Positions 42,708-50,546 of a DNA stretch of 64,000 nt are shown here, in pieces. The position numbers and the translations under genes are program-made. Origin of the DNA: CAZNPH01 sp964574985 (lineage in GTDB: Bacteria; Bacteroidota; Bacteroidia; Bacteroidales; SM23-62); the NCBI GenBank assembly GCA_964574985.1, contig CAZNPH010000012.1, positions 1 to 64,000 of the forward strand. The letters run 5' to 3'. The notes beneath the pieces are model-generated. The model was not told the origin of the DNA. It made no database searches and saw only the letters and a list, made by a program, of their open reading frames with translations. Numbering within the stretch: position 1 is the first letter of the stretch; every line of letters starts with the position of its first letter.

Positions 42708-43625
42708 ATGCCGATCAATGTTCCGGACAACCTACCTGCAGTGAATATCCTGGAACGGGAGAATATCTTTACCATAAGCAATACCCGGGCCCTTCATCAG
42801 GACATCAGGCCTTTGAGGATGGCGTTTTTAAATATAATGCCCGTAAAACAAACCACAGAGACCCATATCCTGCGTTTGCTGTCAAATACCCCTCTTCAGC
42901 TCGAGATTGATCTGATCTATCCGGAAAGTCATACCAGCAAGCATACTCATGCAGAACATCTGCGTTCATTCTACAAACCGTTCGGGGAAATAAGGGATCA
43001 TAAATACGATGGAATGATCATAACAGGTGCTCCGGTCGAGCATTTGAAATTTGAAGAAGTGGATTACTGGAAAGAGATGATGGAGATCATTGACTGGAGT
43101 CTGATCCACGTGACATCGACTCTGTACATTTGCTGGGCTGCCCAGGCCGGTTTGTATCATCTGTTCGGGATCCAGAAACACCCCCTTGAAAAGAAATTAT
43201 CCGGGATATTCCTGCACAGGGTGAACAACCGGAAGATCCCGCTGGTCAGGGGGTTTGATGATGTGTTTCCTGCGCCTCATTCACGGTATACCCGGATCAG
43301 AAGACGGGATGTGGAAAAACACCACGAACTGGAAATTGTTTCTGAATCGGAAAGGGCCGGATTGTATATCATAATGAACAAAAATAACCGGCAGATATTT
43401 ATAACCGGACATTCCGAGTATGATCCGGAAACATTGAAAGAAGAATATTTCCGGGACATCAAAAAAGGAATAGAGATTGAAATACCTGAGAATTATTTTC
43501 CTGACGATAATCCTTCAAAAAAACCCCTGGTTACATGGAGGAGCCATGCCAATCTGCTTTTCACCAACTGGCTCAATTATTATGTATACCAGCTGACGCC
43601 TTTTGATATCAATTTAATTCATTGA
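42708..43625 (+). CDS. metA: Homoserine O-acyltransferase (MetA family), likely acetyl-CoA type
   Basis: 305 aa, the standard length. It starts MPINVPDNLPAVNIL; the class I glutaminase-like fold uses Cys142 (ICWAAQAG), His235 and Glu237 (TGHSEYD). Residue 111 is Glu (ITGAPVEHL); in this family Glu111 is associated with acetyl-CoA and Gly111 with succinyl-CoA, so O-acetylhomoserine is the expected product for methionine synthesis. The upstream 264 bp (42444-42707) hold the opposite-strand tonB promoter but no clear riboswitch. A short 7-bp inverted repeat follows the stop (43627-43660). Confidence 0.95.
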   Translation: MPINVPDNLPAVNILERENIFTISNTRALHQDIRPLRMAFLNIMPVKQTTETHILRLLSNTPLQLEIDLIYPESHTSKHTHAEHLRSFYKPFGEIRDHKYDGMIITGAPVEHLKFEEVDYWKEMMEIIDWSLIHVTSTLYICWAAQAGLYHLFGIQKHPLEKKLSGIFLHRVNNRKIPLVRGFDDVFPAPHSRYTRIRRRDVEKHHELEIVSESERAGLYIIMNKNNRQIFITGHSEYDPETLKEEYFRDIKKGIEIEIPENYFPDDNPSKKPLVTWRSHANLLFTNWLNYYVYQLTPFDINLIH

Positions 43626-43667
43626 TCCGGAATGAATTATCATGACTAAAGGAATTCCGGGAGCAGG

Positions 43668-43698
43668 TTGTTTTGTGTTCCTTTTTGTATTAATTTTG
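43668..43698 (+). promoter_or_regulatory. Bacteroidota-type promoter for tRNA-Ala
   Basis: TTG (43668-43670), 20 nt, then TAATTTTG (43691-43698), matching the TTG / TAnnTTTG consensus. The expected start lies at about 43705, some 13 nt before the tRNA. Confidence 0.6.
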
Positions 43699-43717
43699 CC
43701 ATTCTGAAAACAACCAG

Positions 43718-43791
43718 GGGGATATAGCTCAGTTGGCTAGAGCGTATGACTGGCAGTCATAAGGCCGGGGGTTCGAATCCCCCTATCTCCA
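43718..43791 (+). tRNA. tRNA-Ala(GGC)
   Basis: 74-nt cloverleaf. The acceptor stem GGGGATA / TATCTCC has the G3-U70 wobble pair that marks alanine tRNA. The D-arm starts TAGCTCAGTTGG. The anticodon stem TATGA/TCATA encloses loop CTGGCAG with anticodon GGC (43752-43754), and the T-arm contains GGTTCGAATCC. The discriminator is A and no CCA is encoded. It decodes GCC. Confidence 0.97.
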
Positions 43792-43811
43792 CAATCAAAC
43801 AAAAAACAAAC

Positions 43812-43903
43812 AAAGGCTGTCTCAAAAGGGCAGCTTTTTTATTGTTGGGTATTGATCAATACCGGCCTTAACATGAATAAGAGCTGTCTTTGAGATAGCC
43901 TTT
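43812..43903. repeat. 15-bp imperfect inverted repeat around a 16-bp palindrome
   Basis: AAAGGCTGTCTCAAA (43812-43826) and TTTGAGATAGCCTTT (43889-43903) pair with one G-T mismatch. Between them is GGTATTGATCAATACC (43848-43863), a perfect 16-bp palindrome. The right arm comes before the stop of the minus-strand S74 gene, so the repeat may act as a terminator for that operon. The palindrome could be a protein-binding site; its role is unknown. Confidence 0.55.
43816..43840 (+). terminator. Intrinsic terminator after tRNA-Ala
   Basis: GCTGTC (43816-43821) pairs with GGCAGC (43829-43834) across a 7-nt loop, followed by six T residues. It lies 25 bp after the tRNA. Its left arm also forms part of a longer inverted repeat with 43889-43903. 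Confidence 0.7.
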
Positions 43904-43911
43904 ACTACACA

Positions 43912-46506
43912 TCATTCCGTATATTCGGCTGTGTCCGGTAATTCCTTCAGTGCGGCCACTTCGTCCTGCAGTTCTTCAATCAGTTGCTGCTGCTCTTTCA
44001 GGGCTTCCACCAGCAACACCGAGATCCTGGAATAGTTCAGGGATTTCATTCCGCGTGAATCGGTACGGACCAGTTCGGGAAACACCTGTTCAACCTCCTG
44101 GGCGATCAGTCCGATCTGCCTTTCCTCGCTGAATTTCTTTTCCGGGAATTGTTCCCGGTCCCATGTGTAACGGACAGGTTTCAGCTGGGTTACTTTGTAA
44201 AGTATGTCATGGACGGGAACCACATCCTTTTTCCAGCGGTTGTCGGATGAACCCCAGTATTCATCGGCATATATACTCGAAGTAGTCAGACTATAAGTGG
44301 ATTCTGGCGCGGTCAGTATGCCCACGTTGGCATTGAGCCTTAGGTCGTCGGAATAAAAATCACCATAGATCAAAGCTTCTGATGAATCAACGCCTGAATT
44401 TTCAATATACAGCTTGTCCGAGCCGGTTTCGCTGTAACCTGCCCCGAAACCGATAAATACGTTGTCGCTTCCGTCCATATTGTTGTATCCTGAAGCATAT
44501 CCGAGAAAAACATTGTCGCTTCCCGTGTTGTTCTTGCCGCTCAGGGTCCCGATGGATACATTGTAATCACCGTCTATGTTGCTGAAGCCGCTTTCCTGGC
44601 CCAGGTAAACGTTCTGCTGTCCATTGACATTGCTGGATCCGCTGAGCGTTCCCAGAAAAACGTTGTAGTGGCCCGTATCGTTTTCAAATCCTGCATTCAG
44701 TCCGATAAACACATTCGACCGGCCGGTGGTGTTGGTGGTGCCGCTCTCATCCCCGATGAAAACATTGTAGTTGCCCTTGGTGTTGCTTTCCCCGCTGCTG
44801 GTCCCGAGACAGACATTGTAATTCCCTTCGGAGTTGCTTCCCCCGGCATCTGCCCCGATGAAAATGTTGTTTTCCCCGCTGGTGTTGGATACACCGGCCA
44901 TGTTGCCCAGGAACACATTGTAACTGCCTATGTCATTGGACCATCCGCAATCCGTTCCGATAAACACATTGGACTCCCCGTCTGTATTGCTGTATCCGGC
45001 GCTTTCCCCCAGAAAGACATTATAGCTTCCTTCGGTATTGCTGTAACCAGCGCTTTCTCCCAGGAAGACATTGTAACTTCCGGTATCGTTGGCCAGTCCG
45101 CAATCCGCACCGATAAAAACATTGGAATACCCTTTTGTATTGCTGAAACCCGCCAGGTCGCCCATAAATACATTCAGATAACCTTCTGAGTTTGAATATC
45201 CGGCCATATCCCCCATGCATAGATTGGCCCATCCGCTGGTGTTTTTGAATCCTGCCTGGTTGCCGATGAAAATGTTCCAAAGACCGTTGTTGTGGTAACC
45301 GCATGAATCGCCGATAAATACATTGGAGTACCCGGATGTGTTGAGGTGTCCCGTGTTGTTCCCTATAAAGGTATTGGTGTAGCCGGATTCATTGGAATGC
45401 CCCGATTTGTAGCCGATGAAAATATTCCGGTCCCCCTCGGTGGTGTATTTGCCGCTCTGGTATCCCATGAATGAGTTATATAATCCTGATGTGATCTTCG
45501 AGCCGCTTTCATGACCGATGAAATAGTTTTCCGGGGTCATGTGCATGAAATCGGTCTTCCCCCCTTTCAATGTATTGAATCCGCCCACTGCAAAACCGCC
45601 CTTCCGGCCTTTTGAGGATTCTTCATCAATATATATCCTGACGCTGTCTGAGGTCACCCGCAGATATTCCCTTGGGATGCTTTTGGTGGTACCGAATCCA
45701 GCCACTGCAAATCCGCCTTTGAGTCCTTTGGATTCTGGAGAGTCTTCCACATAGATCCTGACACTGTCAGGGGTTACCCGCAAATATTCATTTGTTGTTC
45801 CTTTGACGGTGCCGAATCCTGCCACGGCAAATCCCCCCTTCAAACCTTTTCCGATGGTGTCTTCCACATATACCCTGACTCCCTCGGGATATACGGCAAA
45901 AACCGTTTGGCCGTCTCTCCTTTTGACTTCAAAGAGCGCATCCTCGTCGCCTTCATCTCCGTCCCCCCGGACTTCAAGTTTTCCCAGGGGTGAGGATGTT
46001 CCGATGCCGACATTGCCGGATATCCGGAACAGTGTATCTCCGTTCATTTCCCAGTATGGCCCCCCGTTTTTCAATGCAAACGATCCGGCATATTTTGAAT
46101 AAAGGGCATAGGGAACAGACAGGAGTTGGGTGGTGCCCATATGGGTATAGCCGCTTCCCATATCGGCTTCGACCTTGAGGAATTTGGGCAGGGTGTCCCA
46201 GGAAATGCCGCTGAATTCCGGAGCCGATCCATCTTCCCGGGTTCCTTCGCCGATGTGAATGGTAAAGAGTCCGTATTCATTGGTGGTCACTGCATGGCTT
46301 TCCTGCCAGAGCAGGGAGCCGCTTTCATTTTCATCCAGAATGCTGATCCTGAGGGTCATGTTCCGGTTCTGCAGGACTTCTCCGGAGTTGTCCCTTGCAA
46401 CCGCCTGATAATTAAAAGTTTCAGGAACTTGTGCATGCACTTGCCATAATGCAGCAAACAAGCAGGCCATTGTGGCCAGAACAATGGAAAAGATCTTTTT
46501 TTTCAT
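43912..46506 (-). CDS. Secreted repeat protein with C-terminal S74 chaperone domain
   Basis: 864 aa. A signal peptide (about 1-25) is followed by a domain typical of Bacteroidota surface proteins (QVPETFNYQAVARDNSGEVL) and three KGGFAVAGF-type modules (about 235-330). Then come about 21 tandem copies of a 17-residue unit with core N-V-F-I/L-G-x3-G-x2-N-T-x-G (about 350-720). The C-terminus (about 765-864) is a peptidase S74 intramolecular chaperone (SSDNRWKKDVVPVHD, QIGLIAQEVEQVFPELV), ending in a trimerising coiled coil. S74 domains fold phage tail spikes and release themselves by autocleavage, so this is probably a trimeric surface fibre. It is the last gene of the operon. Confidence 0.9.
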   Translation of the reverse strand: MKKKIFSIVLATMACLFAALWQVHAQVPETFNYQAVARDNSGEVLQNRNMTLRISILDENESGSLLWQESHAVTTNEYGLFTIHIGEGTREDGSAPEFSGISWDTLPKFLKVEADMGSGYTHMGTTQLLSVPYALYSKYAGSFALKNGGPYWEMNGDTLFRISGNVGIGTSSPLGKLEVRGDGDEGDEDALFEVKRRDGQTVFAVYPEGVRVYVEDTIGKGLKGGFAVAGFGTVKGTTNEYLRVTPDSVRIYVEDSPESKGLKGGFAVAGFGTTKSIPREYLRVTSDSVRIYIDEESSKGRKGGFAVGGFNTLKGGKTDFMHMTPENYFIGHESGSKITSGLYNSFMGYQSGKYTTEGDRNIFIGYKSGHSNESGYTNTFIGNNTGHLNTSGYSNVFIGDSCGYHNNGLWNIFIGNQAGFKNTSGWANLCMGDMAGYSNSEGYLNVFMGDLAGFSNTKGYSNVFIGADCGLANDTGSYNVFLGESAGYSNTEGSYNVFLGESAGYSNTDGESNVFIGTDCGWSNDIGSYNVFLGNMAGVSNTSGENNIFIGADAGGSNSEGNYNVCLGTSSGESNTKGNYNVFIGDESGTTNTTGRSNVFIGLNAGFENDTGHYNVFLGTLSGSSNVNGQQNVYLGQESGFSNIDGDYNVSIGTLSGKNNTGSDNVFLGYASGYNNMDGSDNVFIGFGAGYSETGSDKLYIENSGVDSSEALIYGDFYSDDLRLNANVGILTAPESTYSLTTSSIYADEYWGSSDNRWKKDVVPVHDILYKVTQLKPVRYTWDREQFPEKKFSEERQIGLIAQEVEQVFPELVRTDSRGMKSLNYSRISVLLVEALKEQQQLIEELQDEVAALKELPDTAEYTE

Positions 46507-46517
46507 GCCGCGTAATA

Positions 46518-47036
46518 TTAGGGTTGTTTTTGAATCCGTATGGTGTGGTTCAGATCAAAATCCGGGGAATGGACCTTCAGAAGGTACAGTCCGCCAGGCA
46601 ATGATGAAAGGTTCAGCTCGTCGCTGTACCGGACAGGGCAATTCCTGAGCATTCTGACAAAAATCTTTTTCCCGGTCAGGTCGTAGATATTGATTTCCAA
46701 TGTGCCCGGTCTTTCCTGATTGACAGTAAAGTAAAGAATCCGGTTGAACGGATTGGGCCATGTTTTTATGAGCGACTGGATATCCGGGAGTTCTTCCGGA
46801 ACGGACTCAACAATGAGTCCGGATTGATGAAAACCCTGTGTCAGATCGAGTCCGGTTACCGAAAAGGTTTCCGTTGAGATTTCTCCAAGGGTGTAACTAA
46901 GGGCGAGGTCGGCTCCGGCATGGTGATAACCGGTTGAACTGACGACCACAGGAGCCAGAGACTGTGCGGCAACCGTATGGATCGATAAAATAATCATGAT
47001 CGCGGGGATCACGGTTCTTAGGATGATCGGTTTCAT
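46518..47036 (-). CDS. Small T9SS cargo protein
   Basis: 172 aa from the ATG at 47036 (MKPIILRTVIPAIMIIL, signal peptide to AAQ). A short beta-rich N-terminal part (TLGEISTETFSVTG) leads into a type A T9SS sorting domain beginning IKTWPNPFNRILYFTV and ending IRIQKQP, with the characteristic YDLTGKKIF and SSLPGGLYLLKV stretches. The sorting domain is most of the protein, so the passenger is under 80 residues. It lies between the sensor-phosphatase and the S74 gene. Function unknown; perhaps a surface anchor or plug. Confidence 0.88.
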   Translation of the reverse strand: MKPIILRTVIPAIMIILSIHTVAAQSLAPVVVSSTGYHHAGADLALSYTLGEISTETFSVTGLDLTQGFHQSGLIVESVPEELPDIQSLIKTWPNPFNRILYFTVNQERPGTLEINIYDLTGKKIFVRMLRNCPVRYSDELNLSSLPGGLYLLKVHSPDFDLNHTIRIQKQP

Positions 47037-47088
47037 TTTCAGATGGTTTGGTTCTATTTGGCCTGTGAAAAAAACATCGTGCAAAGGA

Positions 47089-50000
47089 TCATGTCCTGAT
47101 CCCTATTACCAGGATGTCGTCGATCTGTGCAAGATTGCCCATCCATTCTTCAATCTTTTTGTTGAGCAGGTTACCCTGTTCTGTCATCGGTTCGTTCTGG
47201 ATTTCCAGCAATATTTTCTTAAAGGCTTTGCTCATGAGTTTTTTCCCGGAAGGCCCCCCGAACTGGTCAATGTATCCGTCAGAGCACATGTACAAACTGT
47301 ATCCGTCAATCGTATCCAGTTCCTGACTGGTAAAAGATTGCAGACCCTTTTCTGAGATCCCGATGGGCATCTTGTCTGCAGGATACTGGATCAGAATGTG
47401 TTCTTCATTGTAAACGGCACCCCTGGGCACTTCCGGTTCCTGTTCCCGGAAAAGGGTTGATCTTTCTTCATTGCTCAGGGGTCTGACCAGGTAAAGGGGA
47501 TTGTAGGCACCTGAATACTGGATTTTCTTTTTTTCCAGGTCGATTACACAGAGTGCAAGGTCCATTCCGTCTTTGGTTTCATCCTCCTCTTTTCCCGTTT
47601 GTTTCAGCGAATCCATCACATGGATCCTCAATTCATCCAGGATACGATTGGATTTTCTGATATTCAGCTTGTTGACGATCTCATTAAGGAACGATATACC
47701 CAGCATGCTCATGAAGGCTCCCGGAACCCCATGGCCCGTGCAATCAGCCGCAACCACGAATACTTTGTGATCGGCCTGTGTCATCCAGTAAAAATCACCG
47801 CTTACAATATCCCTGGGCTTAAAAAGAATGAAGTGTTCGGGAAAATTCTCTTCCAGCACTTTTTTGGAGGGAAGAAGGGCCCGCTGTATCCGGCTGGCAT
47901 ATTCAATGCTGTCGGTCAGTTCTTTCTTTTGGCGTCTTATCTCGGCGGTCCTTTCCGCAATGATGCCTTCCAGTTTGATATTCTCTTTTTTAAGTTTCCG
48001 GGTGTATAATTTGACAATGACAATGATCAGTGCAATGGCCAGGAAGACATAAACTATATATGCAAGGACGGTTTGGTACCAGGGAGGGAGGATCAGGAAA
48101 TGATAACATCCGGATTCGCTCAGGGTCCCGTAGATATTCCTGGCCTGGATGTGAAAAGTGTATGAACCCTGGTTCAGATTGGTGAAAGTGAATTCGGTCC
48201 TGCCTGACCATTTTGTCCAGTTGTTATCATATCCTTCAAGCCGGTAACGGAATTCCGTATCTTCTTCTTTTTCGTAGAAAGTTGCCGACCACTGGAAACT
48301 TATGTTATTATGCCTGTATTTTATGGAAGGGATCAATTCTTCCGGTTGTTTTCGTTTTACCAGGATCCTGTCATTTTTTCCTTGTTTGAAATAGCTGCCC
48401 CGGAAGATCACTGAATCATCATCCAGGCTCACTTTTCTGATCAGGGCCATGTAGGGCAGGTCGACATCTTTGCCGGATTCTTTATCGAAACGGTATAATT
48501 CAGTCGATTTTCCCAGCCACACGATTCCTTTTTCGTTTCCGTATATGGCATCGGTGGATTTGTTGGGCAAACGGAGAAAAGGCCGGACGGTGGCCCGGTA
48601 TCCTGCCTGATTCTTTTCCAGGATACATTCAAGAAAACGGCCTTCTTTTTCATAGCTCAGCCATAAATCTTCATCTGCATCTTCGGTGATCCTGAAGATC
48701 TCACAGGATTCGCTGCCCATTGCCCGCCTGATGGCTGAATCCGGATAGAAACGGTCGTTTTCAGGATCATACCGGTACAATCCATCCGGGGTGGCAAAAA
48801 GCAATTCTTCGTTTATGCCGTAAACGGATATTTTGTCGGTTGTGGGCAAACCGTCATCCTGTGAATACATTTTTACCAGTGTATCCCGGGGAGGAAATGA
48901 GAACCTGAAAATGCCCCGGTTGTATGTTCCAACCCAGAGGTTCCCTTCCCGGTCTTCGGCGATGGAACGGACTTCATCCCGGAGGTCATGGGAATTGTGC
49001 TGATGAAAACTCCCGTTCCTGTATTTCAGTATGGTGAGGGCATTTCCCCCCAGGTAAACGGTGGAAGTATCCGATGGGGATTTTGCCAGGACAAACAGAT
49101 AGTAGTTCCTGGTGGAAGATTTGCCCCGGATTTTGTGATCGAGCACATAAGGATATTTTTTGGAAGTGATATCATACAATCCGGTGATGGTTCCCATCAG
49201 CAACTTTTTCTTCTGATCACCTCCGGGCCGGAATACCAGAAATGACCAGCATTGGGTGTTGATGGTTCCTATGTTCCGGAAACGGGCCGTTCCCGAAGGA
49301 TCTTTTTCCAGGTAATATACTCCTGAGCTGGTGGCCACATGCAGGGTATCGTTGAATTCTATGATGTCATTGATGGTGCCGTTGAGTCCGTATTCCTCCC
49401 CGAATATCCGGAACGGACTGTTGAATTCGGTTTTGGATATGCCAATGTTCATGGCCATCCAGAGCGGGGATTTTCCGGGGCGGTCCGGATTGATGTACAG
49501 ATACAGGATGGTTTCATCCTGCAATCCCGTTTCTTTGTTCAGGATCCCGGTAAGATTCCCCTTATTGTCCAGCATGACCAGGCCGCCATAAAGGGTCGCC
49601 AGTGCAATTTTCTTTTCGGGCAGCAGCAGACCGTTGTAGATCACCTTTCTTTTCAGAAAATTCCCGGTTTCCTCTGAAAATAAGGAAGAATCGATCTTTC
49701 CTGTACGGGTGTTCAGTATAAATCCTGCATATCCTGCAGGACCGATAAATAAAGAATCCTTTGCAAGGGGGAGGATGGAGGTAATGTGCATGCCTTTGAA
49801 GAAACCGCCGCCGTTTACAGTCAGCACACTGTCGTTCCTGATCTCCAGAAGACCTTTCAATAGGTTGCTCTGAAGGAACTTTCCATTCACGACAAAGCTC
49901 ATGAAGGTCCCTTCGGGATTGTTCATGGAAAACAAACTGTCCAGGGCCGGATAATAGGTACATGTTTTCTGATCGGAACAAAAAAGGATCTCCCCTTTGT

Positions 50001-50412
50001 TGTGGTATGTTTTCCATACGTTGGTAAATCCCATTTCCGCGGAATCCAGCCTTGAAGACAGGGATACGTACCGCAGGTTGCCGCGGGGATTTGGTGACAG
50101 GTAACCGAACTCGGCCACAGCCCCAACGTACACTGTACCCGAATCGTCCACGGCCAATGACCTGATAATGGAATTGTTGGCCACAGGTATGTTCCTCCAC
50201 CGGACACCGTCATATTCGAGAACCCCTTTGTCATTGTTCCCGAAATACATGACGCCGCGGTGGTCCTGAACAACCGCCCAGTTCTGCTCGCTGCCCGTGG
50301 TTTCCACCGGTGTATAATTTCTGATAAAAGGAACGCCTGAAGAATACAGTTGTCCGGCAACCGGCAATACCACAAGGAAAAATAAAATTGAAAGAAAAAC
50401 GATCCGTTTCAT
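47089..50412 (-). CDS. Beta-propeller/Y_Y_Y receptor with C-terminal PP2C phosphatase
   Basis: 1,107 aa from the ATG at 50412 (MKRIVFLSILFFLVVLPVAG, signal peptide). The periplasmic part has repeated propeller blades (NWAVVQDHRGVMYFGNN, LWVGTYNRGIFRF), then a Y_Y_Y domain (FRYRLEGYDNNWTKWSG, about 700-770). One membrane helix (about 778-800) leads through a coiled coil to a SpoIIE/PP2C phosphatase (about 860-1,105; IVSGDFYW, AADCTGHGVPGAFMS). The front end is that of the hybrid two-component sensors of Bacteroidota, but the kinase/regulator end is replaced by a Ser/Thr phosphatase. It probably links a glycan or surface signal to partner switching. Confidence 0.92.
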   Translation of the reverse strand: MKRIVFLSILFFLVVLPVAGQLYSSGVPFIRNYTPVETTGSEQNWAVVQDHRGVMYFGNNDKGVLEYDGVRWRNIPVANNSIIRSLAVDDSGTVYVGAVAEFGYLSPNPRGNLRYVSLSSRLDSAEMGFTNVWKTYHNKGEILFCSDQKTCTYYPALDSLFSMNNPEGTFMSFVVNGKFLQSNLLKGLLEIRNDSVLTVNGGGFFKGMHITSILPLAKDSLFIGPAGYAGFILNTRTGKIDSSLFSEETGNFLKRKVIYNGLLLPEKKIALATLYGGLVMLDNKGNLTGILNKETGLQDETILYLYINPDRPGKSPLWMAMNIGISKTEFNSPFRIFGEEYGLNGTINDIIEFNDTLHVATSSGVYYLEKDPSGTARFRNIGTINTQCWSFLVFRPGGDQKKKLLMGTITGLYDITSKKYPYVLDHKIRGKSSTRNYYLFVLAKSPSDTSTVYLGGNALTILKYRNGSFHQHNSHDLRDEVRSIAEDREGNLWVGTYNRGIFRFSFPPRDTLVKMYSQDDGLPTTDKISVYGINEELLFATPDGLYRYDPENDRFYPDSAIRRAMGSESCEIFRITEDADEDLWLSYEKEGRFLECILEKNQAGYRATVRPFLRLPNKSTDAIYGNEKGIVWLGKSTELYRFDKESGKDVDLPYMALIRKVSLDDDSVIFRGSYFKQGKNDRILVKRKQPEELIPSIKYRHNNISFQWSATFYEKEEDTEFRYRLEGYDNNWTKWSGRTEFTFTNLNQGSYTFHIQARNIYGTLSESGCYHFLILPPWYQTVLAYIVYVFLAIALIIVIVKLYTRKLKKENIKLEGIIAERTAEIRRQKKELTDSIEYASRIQRALLPSKKVLEENFPEHFILFKPRDIVSGDFYWMTQADHKVFVVAADCTGHGVPGAFMSMLGISFLNEIVNKLNIRKSNRILDELRIHVMDSLKQTGKEEDETKDGMDLALCVIDLEKKKIQYSGAYNPLYLVRPLSNEERSTLFREQEPEVPRGAVYNEEHILIQYPADKMPIGISEKGLQSFTSQELDTIDGYSLYMCSDGYIDQFGGPSGKKLMSKAFKKILLEIQNEPMTEQGNLLNKKIEEWMGNLAQIDDILVIGIRT

Positions 50413-50546
50413 CCGGCCAGAATTATCTCCTGAATAAAAATACAATGAATCCCCCAAAAAAACAGTGAATCCTCCATTTATATTATATACTTCGGCGATA
50501 TGCCGGAGCTTCAGGGTGGATGAACCGGGAGCTCCTGGCAGGGGAG

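Noticed and set aside
43718..43791. Integration site in tRNA-Ala
   Set aside because: No second copy of the tRNA 3' end and no integrase gene is visible in the window.
44410..45500. Regular 51-bp spaced repeats that could suggest a CRISPR array
   Set aside because: The period is 51 bp without conserved palindromic repeat or spacers, and it translates into the 17-residue protein repeat.
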